64,000 nt of DNA from Pyrus communis. Taxonomy: Eukaryota > Streptophyta > Magnoliopsida > Rosales > Rosaceae. This document shows positions 1-13,764 of this stretch, one piece after another. Each line of letters starts with the position of its first letter. Within the stretch, counting starts at the first letter, position 1. The DNA is taken from positions 30,976,112 through 31,040,111 of the forward strand of contig NC_084804.1 in NCBI RefSeq assembly GCF_963583255.1. Reading direction: 5' to 3'. The position numbers and the translations under genes are program-made. The notes beneath the pieces were generated by a model. It was given only the letters and a program-made list of their open reading frames with translations. It was not told where the DNA came from and did not search any database.

Positions 1-404
1 TGCGTAGAGTAGCCAGAATCGAAGGAATGTACTCCGAATGGGAATGGGCTTGAGACATCGTCGAGCTATCGAGCTTGAAGCAGTTAGCAAATGGCAAGGC
101 CAAACAAATATTTTGTAGTTTCTGCTGTGTTGTTGTATGAGTTACCACAAACCTCGTTTCTGGTCTTTCACTTTTCTTTTCTCTTTTCCAATTATTCTGT
201 ACTCTCCTTTTCCCTTCCACATTACGAAATGTGACTTGAAGTTCAGTTCCCAAATGCAATCAGTCCCATTAAAATCCTTGTGTTGATGTTGAAAATTTTA
301 AATTTCATTTCGTTAAAAAAAAAAAAATGTTGAAAGTAGTAGTATTAGCAGCCAAATGTGAAAAAGTTGAGCACTTGTCATTTGATAATGAGAAATTTGT
401 AGAC
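1..404. other. AT-rich intergenic stretch, no gene recognised
   Basis: No long reading frame or recognisable domain is visible. The sequence is AT-rich with an A-run near 316-327. It may be the 3' flank of a gene to the left of the window, but nothing here proves that. Confidence 0.4.
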
Positions 405-665
405 ATGGTCCTTTAATTAGAACTCAATTGGAGTAATGGTCCCTCAACTAAAAATCCATGATCATTGGTCTCTTAACTTATCAAAACATGCAGTTATGGT
501 CATTTTTATCAATCCCGTCAAAATTTTGTTACAATGAGTCAATGTTGGAAGGATCATTACTTCAATTGGATTTAAATTGAGGGATTATTGCTCCAATTGG
601 GTTAAAGTTACAGGACCATTTCTTCAATTGAGTTAAAGTTGAGAGATTATTACTACAATTTTTCT
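405..665. repeat. Degenerate ~31-bp tandem repeat
   Basis: Several imperfect units of about 31 bp follow each other, each built around 'ttcaattgggttaaagttgag' variants and a 'ggatcattact' or 'ggattattgct' core; the clearest three run from about 550 to 645. The pattern looks like the decayed end of a mobile element. No coding capacity is seen. Confidence 0.5.
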
Positions 666-832
666 CGTTTAGTTTTTCATATTTGCCCTTTGATTCAACT
701 TCACGCGTGTGGCATGTGACTCATTTTAAAGGATAATTAATTGTGTCCGAGAATTATATTTCATTGGAATATACCCAAAAACCTTGAAGCTGCTACTACA
801 GAAACAACAGAACGATCAATTTGGGACATAAA

Positions 833-1179
833 GGCCTGGTTTGGTACTTAGGTGATTCTGAAAAAAACTGGTATAAAAAAAAGTCAGGAGCTGTTTTTAT
901 GTTTGGTAAACATTCAGTTTCAGTTTTTTTTCACAGTTTTGGGTGAAAAAAAGCCAAAAACAAGAAGCTGCAAAACCCAGCTTTGAAAAACCAGTTTTTT
1001 TTCACATCTGTTTTACATAAAAGTTTACCAAACACTATAATACTGTTTTTTTTTTCTTTTCAAAAGCACTTTTACAAAAAAGTTTACCAAACACTCTGCT
1101 GCTTTATTTCACATCTGCTTATTCTCACAGCACAGCAGAAGCAGTTTTTTTTCAAAGCACAACAATACCAAATCAGCCC
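833..1179. mobile_element. Tourist-like MITE with imperfect terminal inverted repeats
   Basis: The left end GGCCTGGTTTGGTA (833-846) is matched in inverse at 1166-1179 (TACCAAATCAGCCC), and AAA flanks both sides (830-832, 1180-1182) as a possible 3-bp target duplication. The interior is rich in poly-T runs and in 'agtttaccaaacac' copies. A GGCCTGTTTGGTA-like end with a 3-bp TSD fits PIF/Harbinger-derived MITEs. The 85-codon frame inside is not a gene. Confidence 0.6.
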
Positions 1180-1416
1180 AAAATCACTTGAGTACTCAAA
1201 ACTCATATTTGGGAAAGAAAACTACTATTTGGTTGACTGATACTGCTTCCTGAACATTTATCTTGCAATATATGGGAGGAATCTAGCCGTCTAGGGCGTT
1301 TCTTGGTAATTGATACAACAAATTATCACCGTAACCGGCACGAGGTTGTCACATGATAATCCCTGATAGTACAGGGAACCCCATCAATATGTTTCAAGTT
1401 GTACATAATTCAACAT

Positions 1417-3609
<2,193 letters not shown>

Positions 3610-3744
3610 TCTCTCTCTGATACAAAGTTTCCAACTTGCCTGCGTCCTTGGATGAATTAGGCAATATAAATAAAGAGAAATTATATAGAAGGCCAGGTTT
3701 TTATTTATTATTAATGGTCAAAAGGTTTTTGCTTTTTTTTTTTT

Positions 3745-3880
3745 TTTCCCTATCACACGTCATTTTTAATTCTCACATATCCTTTATTAATTTTTGTTCG
3801 TTGATATTTTTTAATTTATTCGATCCGATGGTCAAAAATTAGAAAAATGTGTGAGAAGTAAAGAGAAGGGTGTGAATATC
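3745..3880. repeat. Second copy of the intron-1 repeat, just upstream of MDP1
   Basis: It shares 'cacata.cctttattaatttttg', 'ttgatatttttt' and 'gatccgatggtcaaaaatta' with 2985-3150 and ends with an imperfect inverse of its start ('ttctcacat' against 'atgtgtgagaa'). It lies about 135 bp upstream of the MDP1 start, so it may overlap the promoter or 5' leader. Confidence 0.45.
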
Positions 3881-5129
3881 ACACCTATATTTTTATTTCA
3901 TTTCACAGAGACAAAATTTATACACATACGTAGATGACATGATAGACGATATTTTCATTGGACCCAAAGTTATGAAACCCCTTTTTTTTTATTGGTCTGA
4001 AAAGTAAATTTCCTTAATTCAAAAGAAGGTTGTAGGCCAACACATAGGAAGGCAAAATAATTCAAATATATTGGGGGAAACAAATACATAAAAGCTCAAC
4101 CCAATTAAATATGCAAAAACTAAAACCCACACCCCTAATCCCTGACTGTAGAAAGCCGCATTCGCCGCCGTCACTGCCACAAAAGTCTTGCCAGCAACTA
4201 CTGAAGTAGCAACACTAGAGAAAACGACTGAGTAGTGAAATCGACCAAGACATCATAGCACAAAAGTACCATACCCGCAACCAAAAGCACACCGCATCCA
4301 TATTTCTTCACCAAAGACACAGAACTAAGAGATAGTCATTAGATCCAAATCCCTACCAATCCCTGCAAATATATACAAACACAGTAACACATGAATAAAA
4401 GATGAGGCTAAGGGGGTATGTAAAATACCCTTACTTTGGCCAAAGCTGCAAAACACTTGGCCTGGGAGGAAATCCGACATGCTGGTTGGGGGTAGGGAAA
4501 GTGAGGGAGGGAAATAAATCTGGTAACCATATCCAGCCTAGAGTTCGAGGAGAGCAAAGGACATGGTGAGGATGGATTATGAGGAAGAGAGACGGGGAAA
4601 AGTGAGGGGAGATGGAGTTTTGTGTTTGGAAAGGAATGGCCATAGGAGAGGGAAGGGAGGAGAGAAGAGACATGAAGCCCAAAAGTGAGATAAACTCGCG
4701 GGAAAATTTGAGACAAAGCTCAAGGAAACTAAGATAAAACTCAGGGGAAGTTGAAAAGGAGAGAAGGGGAACATGAGGATGAGGGAAAAAGAAGAACAAG
4801 GTGATTGGACAGGGTAGCCACCGATACCCAAACCAAAGGTTAGGGTCGGCGACAAGAGTGTTTGTAGAGTGGGAAACCAGAGAGAGAAAACATGTTCTCA
4901 TTTTATTTTCTTTTTTTATGAAATCCCTTCTTATAAACAACGATTTTGACGATGGTTGACTAATAACACGATGGCATCAACGAAGTGAAATAGGAGTGGC
5001 ATTTTTCCATGTGTATTATTTGAAGAATACCAAATTTAAAAAGTCATTTGTTTTAGTAAGAAAGATCCACATTTGCAATGGCCTAAGCTATTTGCAACCT
5101 TAAAAATTTAAGTCCACTAGACCAAAATG
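3881..5129. other. Intergenic region without a supported gene
   Basis: Three overlapping minus-strand frames between 4408 and 4940 are proline/serine-rich in all phases because the strand is polypyrimidine-rich. None has a domain or a repeated codon pattern. The purine-rich plus strand here could be transcribed as non-coding RNA, but nothing shows it. Confidence 0.4.
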
Positions 5130-6316
5130 TGTTACGATCTGTCCCTAATTTTTCGGTAATTTTGTCCTCACTAATGTGAAATTACCAAAATTCCCTAGAA
5201 GGACACACTTTGCCTTCTGTTGACTTTGTTTTCAAGGGCATTTTCATAAATTTATTCATTTCTGGAGAATTCTAATTGGTTCGTTTAGTGTGTTGTGGAA
5301 CCCAAAGGGGGATCTTTACCCTTCCTTTTTCATCCCCTGACTTCTCTAGAGAACTATCTCTCACTCCCTATTTCTTTCAGTTTTCTACCTTGAGGACACC
5401 GAAACCACCACCTCAACTTCCTCCGACGAATCGACCTCCTATCTCATAAACTTGTTTTCAACCTTAGTTTCTTGAAAATCGAACTTGAGATGACGTTTCT
5501 TCGAGCTCAAAAATGGACTTGACTTGCACGGCGAGATTCCTTGAAATCTGGCCAAGGTAAGGCCTAAAACCACTTTCTTTGTGTTCGTATCATTGAGTAG
5601 ATAAAATTTCATATATGGATCACATGATTTGGTTGAGAAACGACAAAGATATCGTGAATTGAAAATTTTGCAGAAAATTAGCCAATTTTTCTAGTATTTG
5701 GCAAGATTTTTGGCAACTCGGCTCGGCTCGGCTCGGGTCAACCATTAACTTTCATTCGATCAATGTTGATTGTTGATTATTTTTTCGGGTTTTGGTCCAA
5801 GATCCTTCCTAGGATATTTCGACGTGCTGATTCTGAATCGACATACCATTTTTTTCAAATCCAATTGTTTTAATAGAGTTGTGCTAATGCGTTCATTTAC
5901 AAAATAAAGTGTGAGTAGTTTCAGGGTCCCTAGAGGACAAACCTAGCTTGAAGAAGACTTCATATACGATTAGTAAGTGGACTTCTATTTCAGAATGTTT
6001 TATTTATCTAAATTCTAAGTATATGCCTAGATAAAAATGAATTTCAGTTATATTTTACGAATTATACTGATTTCATGGTATGTCATCAGAGTTATGATTT
6101 ATAATTTGCAAGTTAAACAGGTTTCGAAATTTTACTACCAGATTTATGATTTATGGATTATGATTATGACGATGATGATCTTATGAACGTTGGATTCTTT
6201 ATTACTTATCTTATGGCATGCATACACCCATAAAGATTTAGAGTATTGCAGTACGTCCATGGTTGTAGGACACAACTTGTTGGGGGTACCACAATTGGAC
6301 TCTTAGCTTGTCATTT
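5130..6316 (+). mobile_element. Older LTR-like element E1, left part
   Basis: It begins TGTTACGATCTGTCCC, close to the TGTAACGACTCGTCCC start of the element at 7920, and like it continues with a 'gtcctcac..atgtgaaattacc' block and 'gttgacttt'. It is cut at 6316 by the composite insertion 6317-12569; the duplicated TCATT (6312-6316 and 12570-12574) says that E1 resumes at 12570 with its hairpin array. No protein-coding content is seen. The family is inferred to be a large non-autonomous LTR group common in Rosaceae. Confidence 0.55.
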
Positions 6317-6825
6317 GACACGCCCTGACACGCCCCAACCCCGATACCCATACATACCACGGTAGACATGTGCTGGTCGACACTCGAGGGTGATGAAGCC
6401 ATTTATAATATGCATACAAATAAAATATACGCAATTAGAACGGTTAAACCATAGCAGGAATGTGTTCAGAGCATACAACTACTAAGAATATTATGGAAGG
6501 ATTACTAAGAAAAGATACGAACAAGGGAATGATACCGATACTGAAGAGACTCGAGGATACCTATGATGTAGAATCCTGACTCTGGGATCATGTGTCTCGA
6601 TCCTAACCCCTGAGGGGGCACAAAAACAGAAAATGTGAGTGGATAAAAGTTTATAATAATGATACTAATAATAGGAAAATATATTATTTCTGAACATAGT
6701 AACCCCTTGTTTTGAAAACATATATAATACTACGTATAGGTTTTATGAAAAACCCTAGCTCGCCATGAAAAACATTTATAAAATATATGTAAATCATATC
6801 CGCGTTGTACTCAACTAGGGGTATC

Positions 6826-6960
6826 ATAGTCGCCCGAAGGCCAGTACCTATCCATCACCCGAAGGTGAAGCTATATAAAATAGCGTACATCCACACTGAC
6901 ACTAGCTGCGGCTAGTGAAGCTGTCCGACATCGCTTTCAACGGTGAAGCTGGGGGTATAA
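6826..6960. repeat. Short hairpin array in element A
   Basis: Successive units carry small inverted repeats followed by 'aagct': ATCACCCGAAGGTGAAGC, then CACTAGC (6900-6906) pairing with GCTAGTG (6911-6917), then 'atcgctttcaacggtgaagc'. The stems differ between units but stay self-complementary. Confidence 0.55.
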
Positions 6961-7919
6961 TATATACAAATCATAACTCACTCCTCCATCACCTATGTCC
7001 TATAGCCATAAACATATACCCGTGGTGTGCGGATGTGCCGTATGATAACCCACTAGATAAGTACTAAAAACATGTCTCAAAAACTCATATTAAATCTCGG
7101 AGTTCAAATGCTCAAAGCATCATAAAATCATATAACCTCCTAGTTCAAACTATCATCATAACCATAATAAATCCACAGCTGTAAATCCACCACATTTTTA
7201 AATTCGTAATATAAATTATATTCGAAAACCATAGAATTCAAGATATGCAAATCTAATAATTCATACTCTTTAGTAAAATGTAATTTCGATAAATCATAAC
7301 TATGGAAATCCGGAAAACATAATATAAAACATATTCAATGCATGAAATATGAAATGCATGCTAGGTTAATAATTTATAAAAATATGTAGTTATGAAGGGG
7401 TACACTCACTAGTTTTTTCATTGTCCGAAGCCACTCAAATGATCGAGGATGTAATCCTTTCCCACTAACGTGCCTAAACACAAATAGGGACCTTTTAGTA
7501 AAACTCTACTAAAACGTTATAATTTGGAAAACGGATGGTAGATTCGGCATGTTGAGGAACCTCGTGTTTTTCCTCCACGCGCTGCTGCATGTGGCGGTCG
7601 GCCGCCCCGACTCGCCGGAAAACCCACCAACTCCAAAAATTCCTAAATTTTACAAGAATGAAGATCTTGATGAGAGGAACAACTTCCATACCTGCAGCCA
7701 AGGCCAATTTGGCCGGGAAAAGCCCCAATTTCACTAAAATCTGATAGAGCTCTAGATTTGGGTGTGCTTTGATTTGTCCTCCATACTTGTTGCAACGCCT
7801 CAACCAATGCATGAACTTTGTTCCTGGGGTAGAGGGTAGCCTATTGGTGGTGGTAATTGGTTGAGTTAGCTTCATAATCGTCAAATTTCCACCATGGCAC
7901 CCTCGGAACCGATGAGTTT

Positions 7920-9281
7920 TGTAACGACTCGTCCCCAAAAATTACAGTCTTTATAATTTTTAAATGTGAATTTACGGAAATACCCTTCAAGGTAAAGACG
8001 TTGACTTTTGTTGACCGTCTTGTCATGTCATGTAAGGTTTGTTTTCTTGGTGTATCCTCATAGTACTTGTCGCTATGAACACGTAGGTGCTAATGGAACG
8101 CAATTTGGAGTTATAACGAATAAGTTAATAACGAATAAAGTCAAGGGAAAAATTATAAATTTATTATTTTTTGGAATGCTCCAGATTTTTGGAGCAAAAT
8201 CTGGAAAAGCCACGTGTGTGGCCCAATTGAATGAAAGAAGAAACGGACGGTTGAGAGAAGAGATAAATGAGAGAAAGAAGGGGTGGGACGCCTAATCAGA
8301 AAGAGGAGAGAGGAGAAAGTGACCAATGGGGGAGAGAAGAAAGAAGGGTAAATGAGAAAGTAGAGGAGCACCGAATCACCTTTGACCTGGTTCCTTCTTA
8401 CTGACTCGACCCGATTTTTACACACCCTGACGCCAAATCGGCCGTTTTCTAGGTGAATTGACTGTCGCCACTACCTGCACACGACTCCACGATCTTTCTT
8501 CTTCAAGCCCAAACCCGATGTTTTTTAGTCTTGTCTTCGTGCGGATGGCACCTGCGGCATCGTGGGGGAAGATCGGCTGAAAACCGCCATTTCTAAAGGT
8601 AGACCCTTCGACCACTACCATCATTAGCGTTACCTTGAGCTCAGCAAAAATGCCCAATCAATGGTTGGAGCGTCAGAGTCGATTTGAGGATGAATCAAGA
8701 AACACCCTTTATAGGGTTTCTGACAGGTTTGGGTGAAATTGAGGCTTTTTTCGGCCAAATTGGCCTTAGTCACATGTATGAAAGTTATTCCTCTCACTGA
8801 GATCTTCATTTCTATGAAGTTCGAGAAATTTTAGAAATAGTTGATTTTTCCGGTGAGTCAGGGCGACCGACCGCAATGTACGGCAACACGTGGGCCGAGG
8901 CATCCCCTGACATTTCTAGGCTAAATTTGATTCTCCAATTCCATGTGTGAAGTCTGATTGATGAATTTCTGTCGTTTGAACTTGGTTCCATTAAGGTCCG
9001 CCACTTGATTATTATAGCAATCGACGATCCGACCGTTGGATCGTCACCAAACTTTGATACGTTATAGTATGTAATATTTGAGGATATTAGAAACTTACGA
9101 ATCGGGAATCCAATGTACGGATCTTCTCAAATAGGATATGTAAGTTACGTGTTCTATTGATAAGAATTCTGATATGTGATTTGATAATTGTTCTAGGCGT
9201 TGATTGTTCGTGACGCCTCGATATCGTACTAGGGAGTTATAGCGCGGACCTTAGGTGAGTGGGTCTTTTTCCTTTTTATAG

Positions 9282-9314
<33 letters not shown>

Positions 9315-10374
9315 ATAAATAAACTTTACAGTTTCCACAAACGTTTTTGATATATGGAATTATGCTTTGCTTGCCATGTCGTAGATAAGTTACATTTTAA
9401 TATTGCATTGTTACACTTGTGATTTGTATTATGTGATGCTGCGGAGACTCAGGTAAGCTTCAGGTGAGTATTATGTGATTGAATGGGTTGTATTGCATTG
9501 GTATGCACACATTTCTTTAGAGCTCATCATGGCTGCACCCCGGTGTTAGTGCTCCCGATCGAGACTAAAGGCAGCTTTCACATGATTGTTCACCTCCCAC
9601 ACCGCATGCTCACCTTGGATCCAAGTATGGTGCCAACCTGTCGTACAGACCACAATAGGTGGTTCCGACTCGTAGGTGACCCGCGAATTATCGCACAACC
9701 TTCACGTGATCGTAGCACTTAAGCGTACATATTTATACATAGCCTGTTATACAGGTCACACCAGGTGACTCCGACTCATGTGCTAGCCTAGATTGATGAG
9801 CTACGGGTCCATTCGTATAGGTCACGTTAGGTGACTCCGATCAGTATACTATTTTATATTGGTTTCACACCTGACTTACATTTATTATTGCTGAGATATT
9901 ATGACATGTCATACTTCAGTTTTCGCTGCTCTTAAGAATGGGTTTTTATACCTACGAAGTAGTATTATTTTTTGGAAATTATACGGGTTTTACGGCGAGG
10001 GGTTATAACGCTTTTAAAAAGGTTTTTATTTAAAACTTTATTTTTTTGGCCCACTCACCCTTGTTTTTCGCCCCTCCAGGTGTTAGTAGCACAGTTTTCG
10101 CACTAATGAGGATTATTGGAAAATCTTGGTGTAGGCGATTATCATCGATGGTATAATTCTCACCCTATTTTACTGTACTGTACTTATGCTCTGTCATCAT
10201 GTGTGAAATGGGTACATACCTGCTCACCGTGCACTTTTGTACTTGGGCACTTTTAGGTTTAAATTTATTCACATCTTCCACATCAATACACTTTATGGAT
10301 TCGTCACCTTCCAGGTGTCGGCTAACACAGATCGATTCGGAGTCCTAGTGGACATCCCGGGTTGGGGTGTGTTA
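7920..10374 (+). mobile_element. LTR-like element C nested in element A
   Basis: It starts TGTAACGACTCGTCCC and ends ...GGGTTGGGGTGTGTTA, where A ends ...GGGTTGGGGCGTGTCA (read on its own strand). Its first ~650 bp is mirrored on the other strand at 10375-11020 with roughly 80% identity by eye, including the 'aatgctccagattttggagcaaaat' block, so 7920-11020 has large inverted ends. The best model is that C inserted into A in opposite orientation: the two A pieces total about 2.25 kb against 2.45 kb for C. No clear target duplication was found for C. A TG microsatellite lies near 9294-9314. Confidence 0.5.
9645..9840. repeat. Short hairpin array in element C
   Basis: Three stems precede a conserved 'tccga': ACCAC/GTGGT (9649-9653, 9659-9663), GTCAC/GTGAC (9755-9759, 9765-9769) and GTCAC/GTGAC (9821-9825, 9831-9835). 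Stem sequence changes on both arms between units one and two. Confidence 0.5.
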
Positions 10375-11013
10375 GGTTCCGTTCTTCACGAATTCAAAGC
10401 TAAACCTAGTGAAATTTGATTGGAAATGAAAGATAGGAGGTCATGGAAGGTTTTCCAGGTGGTGGATGGCCGCGATTTGACGAAAAAACTGACGGAAACC
10501 ATTGGAGAAGATAGTGGAACTGGGTTGGGTCGGGAAAAGGAAAACAGGTTGGTGATCCCGTGCTTCACCTCTTCCTCCTTTCCCCTCCATTCTTGCTCTC
10601 CCTATTGGTCACGCTCTCTTTCTCTTCTTTTTGATTGGGTGTCCCGCCCCTATTTATTTTCTCTCCTTTATCTCTTCTCCCAATCGTCTGTTTCTTCTTT
10701 CACTTAATCTAGGCCACACACGTGGCACATGGCTTTCCAAATTTTGCTCCAAAATCTGGAGCATTCCAGAAAATAATACATTTACAATTTTGCCCTCGAC
10801 TTCCTTCATTAATAACTCCTTCGTTATAACTCCAAATTACATTCTGTTTGCGCTCACGCGCTCGTCTCGATGAGTACTACCTGAATACTCCAAGAAAATA
10901 GATTTTTTGTGATACGACAAGGTGGTCAACATAAGTCAACGTATTTGCCTCGAAGCACATTTTCGTAATTTCACGTATTAAAATTATAAAAATCATAATT
11001 TTTAGGGACGAGT

Positions 11014-12569
11014 TGTTACACGTCCCGATCCTGATGTTTGGGGGACATCAGAATGGCTACATGCTAGCTAACACTCAAGGGTGATGCAAGCCATTTAATG
11101 AATGCATATGCCGAAAACATATGAAACATGCATATAAATTTCACGCGTAACTACACAATGTAATATTCAAATACAAACCTTACCAAAATAATATAATAAT
11201 ATTCAAACGTCAAATAAATGATAGTGATAATGCATTACATGTTCAGAGCATAAATCTAATTCAGAATACAAGCGGAAAGTGCTATTACAATGATGTTAAA
11301 GCAGAGAGGATGATACGATGTCACTGGTAGGGGAATGCCTCGTAGCTCGGATCGTATGTCTCGTTCCTATGTCCTGAGGGGCTGCAAAACAAACATGAGT
11401 GGACCAAGTTGATATGTATGTAATATGGAAACAGTTATTTTCAATAACATACTAACCCCCAAAGTTTATGAACATATTTGATAGGTTTTTCGAAAACCCT
11501 AGCATGCCATAAAACCTTTCATAAAACATATATCCTATATAATGTGCTAACTAGTGATATCAAATCACCTGAAGGCTCTCCATCATGCGTTCGTAGGCAG
11601 GACATATGCCCGTAGGCAGAATATACGCCCATAGGCAGGATCGTCATGCGCTCGTAGGCAGAACATACGCCCGTAGACAAAACCATCGCCCGTAGATGGG
11701 ACACACGCCCGTAGGTAGGATAATACACCAGTAGGCACGATAGTGACCACTAGATACGCACAAAAACATTGAATATAGTCTTTCCAACATAAGTACATAT
11801 ATCTCAAAACATCTTCATAGTATATAGTCATCCATCATATATACTACAAAGAGTGTAAAAACATGTTCATAAATAATATATAGTCATCCATCATATATAC
11901 TACCTAGAACATAAATTCAATAAAGTATGGTATTCGAAAATATTCTCAGTTAAGCATGATAATCATAAAGTGTAAATCTAATTTACTCATAAAACAAATG
12001 TAACCATTAAATCATGCTTTTCATGTATGCATTTCTACTATTAAAACATGCATTTTAGAAGGGGTCCATTAACAGATACTCCGTTCGAAGAGCCGTGCGA
12101 AATAGGAAGAACGAAATTGCTGCTAATAATCGCACCTATATCATGCCGTGTGGTGGCCGGAGTTGGTCGGAGTTTGGTTTGAAAGCCACAGGGCTCGCCT
12201 GGGAAGTTTGCTGGGTTTTCTGGGCTTCCTAGAGGCAGAGGGAGAGAGCGACTCGCCATGGGGAGGGGGCGTGGTGGTGTCACCGTCACCGTTGTTTTCC
12301 TCAATTGGGGTGTGTGTGTAAATCGGGGAGAATGAGAGAGAGAGTGAATGAGCTGAGAGAGAGCTTGGGGGAGAGAAGAGAGAAGGAGATAGGAGGTAGA
12401 GGTGGTGCCATGTGGCAAGCATAGAGAGAGGGAGAGTTATAAAATAATAACAAAAAAAAATCTAAAAAGGGAAGGGGGATCCGGATAGGGTAGGAGGATA
12501 AGGGGCATAATGGTCATTTTATAGTTCCATTAAAATGACAATATACATAATTCGGGATGGGGTTTCACA
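11014..12569 (-). mobile_element. LTR-like element B
   Basis: Read on the minus strand, it starts TGTGAAACCCCATCCCGAAT and ends CAGGATCGGGACGTGTAACA. It abuts element A with seven shared bases (TGTTACA, 11014-11020). It carries an approximately 20-bp repeat array at 11575-11735. The purine-rich part near 12300-12460 gives long accidental frames, which were rejected as genes. Confidence 0.5.
11565..11740. repeat. ~20-bp tandem array in element B
   Basis: About eight units of the form 'acatacgcccgtaggcagaa' follow each other; most contain TGCC-CGTA-GGCA or a near version, so each can form a tiny hairpin with a CGTA loop. Frames read through it on the minus strand are repetitive and not genes. 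Confidence 0.65.
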
Positions 12570-12760
12570 TCATTACCTTGAGATTACTCGGTAATGATAT
12601 GTTTACACAATTATATTCTCAGCTAGTCATTGCCTCGAGATTACTAGGCAATGACATGATTATATTTGTAGCTTTCACTAGCTACGGCTAATGGATGATT
12701 ATATTTCCATCTTTCAATAATTACGGTTAGTGGATGATATTGTATAACGTGTCATCGGTA
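12569..12760. repeat. Hairpin array with paired stem changes (right part of E1)
   Basis: Two units have perfect 9-bp stems: ATCATTACC with GGTAATGAT (12569-12577, 12590-12598) and GTCATTGCC with GGCAATGAC (12627-12635, 12647-12655). Both have a 12-base loop on the theme T.GAGATTACT. Two stem positions differ between the units and both are compensated. Two weaker units follow (CACTAGC/GCTAATG at 12676-12693 and 'caataattacggttagtg'). Confidence 0.65.
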
Positions 12761-13764
12761 AGTATCAACTCAATATATATGTACCTATCCACTCTCAGTG
12801 TATACATGTATAACAATTTTTAGTTTTATGATATGCTTAGCTTTTCAGAAATTATATGTAGTGTTATATGTGTTGGTATATTCAGAGGATGGAATTGTTT
12901 TAGAAACTTTTATTCAAAAAGTGTTTTCGACCCACATGCCAACGACCAAGTCTCCAAAGAATTTTTGTTTAAACTTCACTAGAGACGGACACGAGATCCA
13001 GTTTAGGAAAGAAATCCCTCCCTAGTACTACATCGCAAGTATTGAAATCCTTGATCTAAGAACTGGGGCAAGGTAAAAAATTGTCATTGATTTGTTTCTT
13101 GCAGGTTGTTTTAAATATGGTTCGAAATTCTTAAGTCCAATAAATATATTGTTAAGCATGGAGCCAAAGATTCTTCATGAGTTTAATATTTAATTCCTGG
13201 TATCAAAGTAAGGTGGTACTTCGGATATCGCGGTGAGAATACTTTATGGATGCTAAGTTTGAGAGGTAATGTTTCTTCGAATCAACATTATTGTGGGGTC
13301 TTTTGAGCTCTGTCTCGGGCCCACAAATTTACTCGTATTCTGCTCCGTTGCTTATTATTGAAAGCTTATGAGATAAAGAGTTTTCTTATCTTCTTTTGTA
13401 GGCCATAGCCGAGAGAGATAGAAGCCAAGACGACTATGTCCCTTTACATGCGTACGGTGCTCGTAATGACAATTCTGGTGCTTAGAGAAGCGCTCGGGTT
13501 GCTCCATCATGAAAATAAAAGTTGTCTTTTTCACTCATTTTCTTCCACGTTTGCATAAAGAGGACAACATACCCCTCTTCATCTTTTCTAGTATTTTCTT
13601 TCTCGCAAATTCATTCTTTTTGTTGTTTGCTTTCTGGATTAAACAAACATAAAACGAATAAACTTATCTTCTTTTCCTTTAATCTTTTCCTTCAATCGGC
13701 ACGAAGTGCCTAACTAGGTAGAAAACACGGCCAAATAATCCGCGTTTCCCACACGGCGCCAAAT
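12761..13764 (-). mobile_element. Untranslated internal part of a Ty3/gypsy-type element
   Basis: On the minus strand a primer-binding-like sequence, TTTGGCGCCGTGTGGGAAA (13764-13746), directly follows the LTR that starts at 13765. TGGCGCCG-type sites are usual for Athila/Tat-like gypsy elements. The remaining ~1 kb to the left has no gag or pol frame and its left boundary is not visible. Confidence 0.5.

Larger units (their letters stand above)
6317..12569 (-). mobile_element. Composite LTR-like insertion flanked by TCATT target duplications
   Basis: On the plus strand the block opens TGACACGCCC and closes GGTTTCACA (TG...CA) and is flanked by TCATT at 6312-6316 and 12570-12574, the 5-bp duplication expected of LTR elements. 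It consists of a minus-oriented element A (6317-7919 plus 10375-11020) split by a plus-oriented relative C (7920-10374), and a second minus-oriented relative B (about 11014-12569). A and B share the 'ctcaagggtgatg.aagccattta' block near their 3' ends and hairpin arrays further in. No gag or pol frame survives, so these are solo LTRs or non-autonomous elements. Confidence 0.55.

Noticed and set aside
983..1240. 85-codon plus-strand frame rich in Phe and Lys
   Set aside because: It lies across the MITE at 833-1179 and is produced by its poly-T/poly-A runs.
4408..4940. Three overlapping minus-strand frames of 92-169 codons, Pro/Ser-rich
   Set aside because: All phases look alike because the strand is polypyrimidine; no domain, no splice context.
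7495..8657. Frames of 60-147 codons on both strands
   Set aside because: They fall in LTR-like elements A and C and are not conserved between the two copies.
11519..11831. Repetitive Tyr/Arg-rich minus frames that look like a repeat protein
   Set aside because: They are the ~20-bp tandem array of element B read through in two phases.
12569..12760. CRISPR-like array
   Set aside because: Units are hairpins with diverged stems, no constant repeat and unique spacer pattern, and the genome is eukaryotic.
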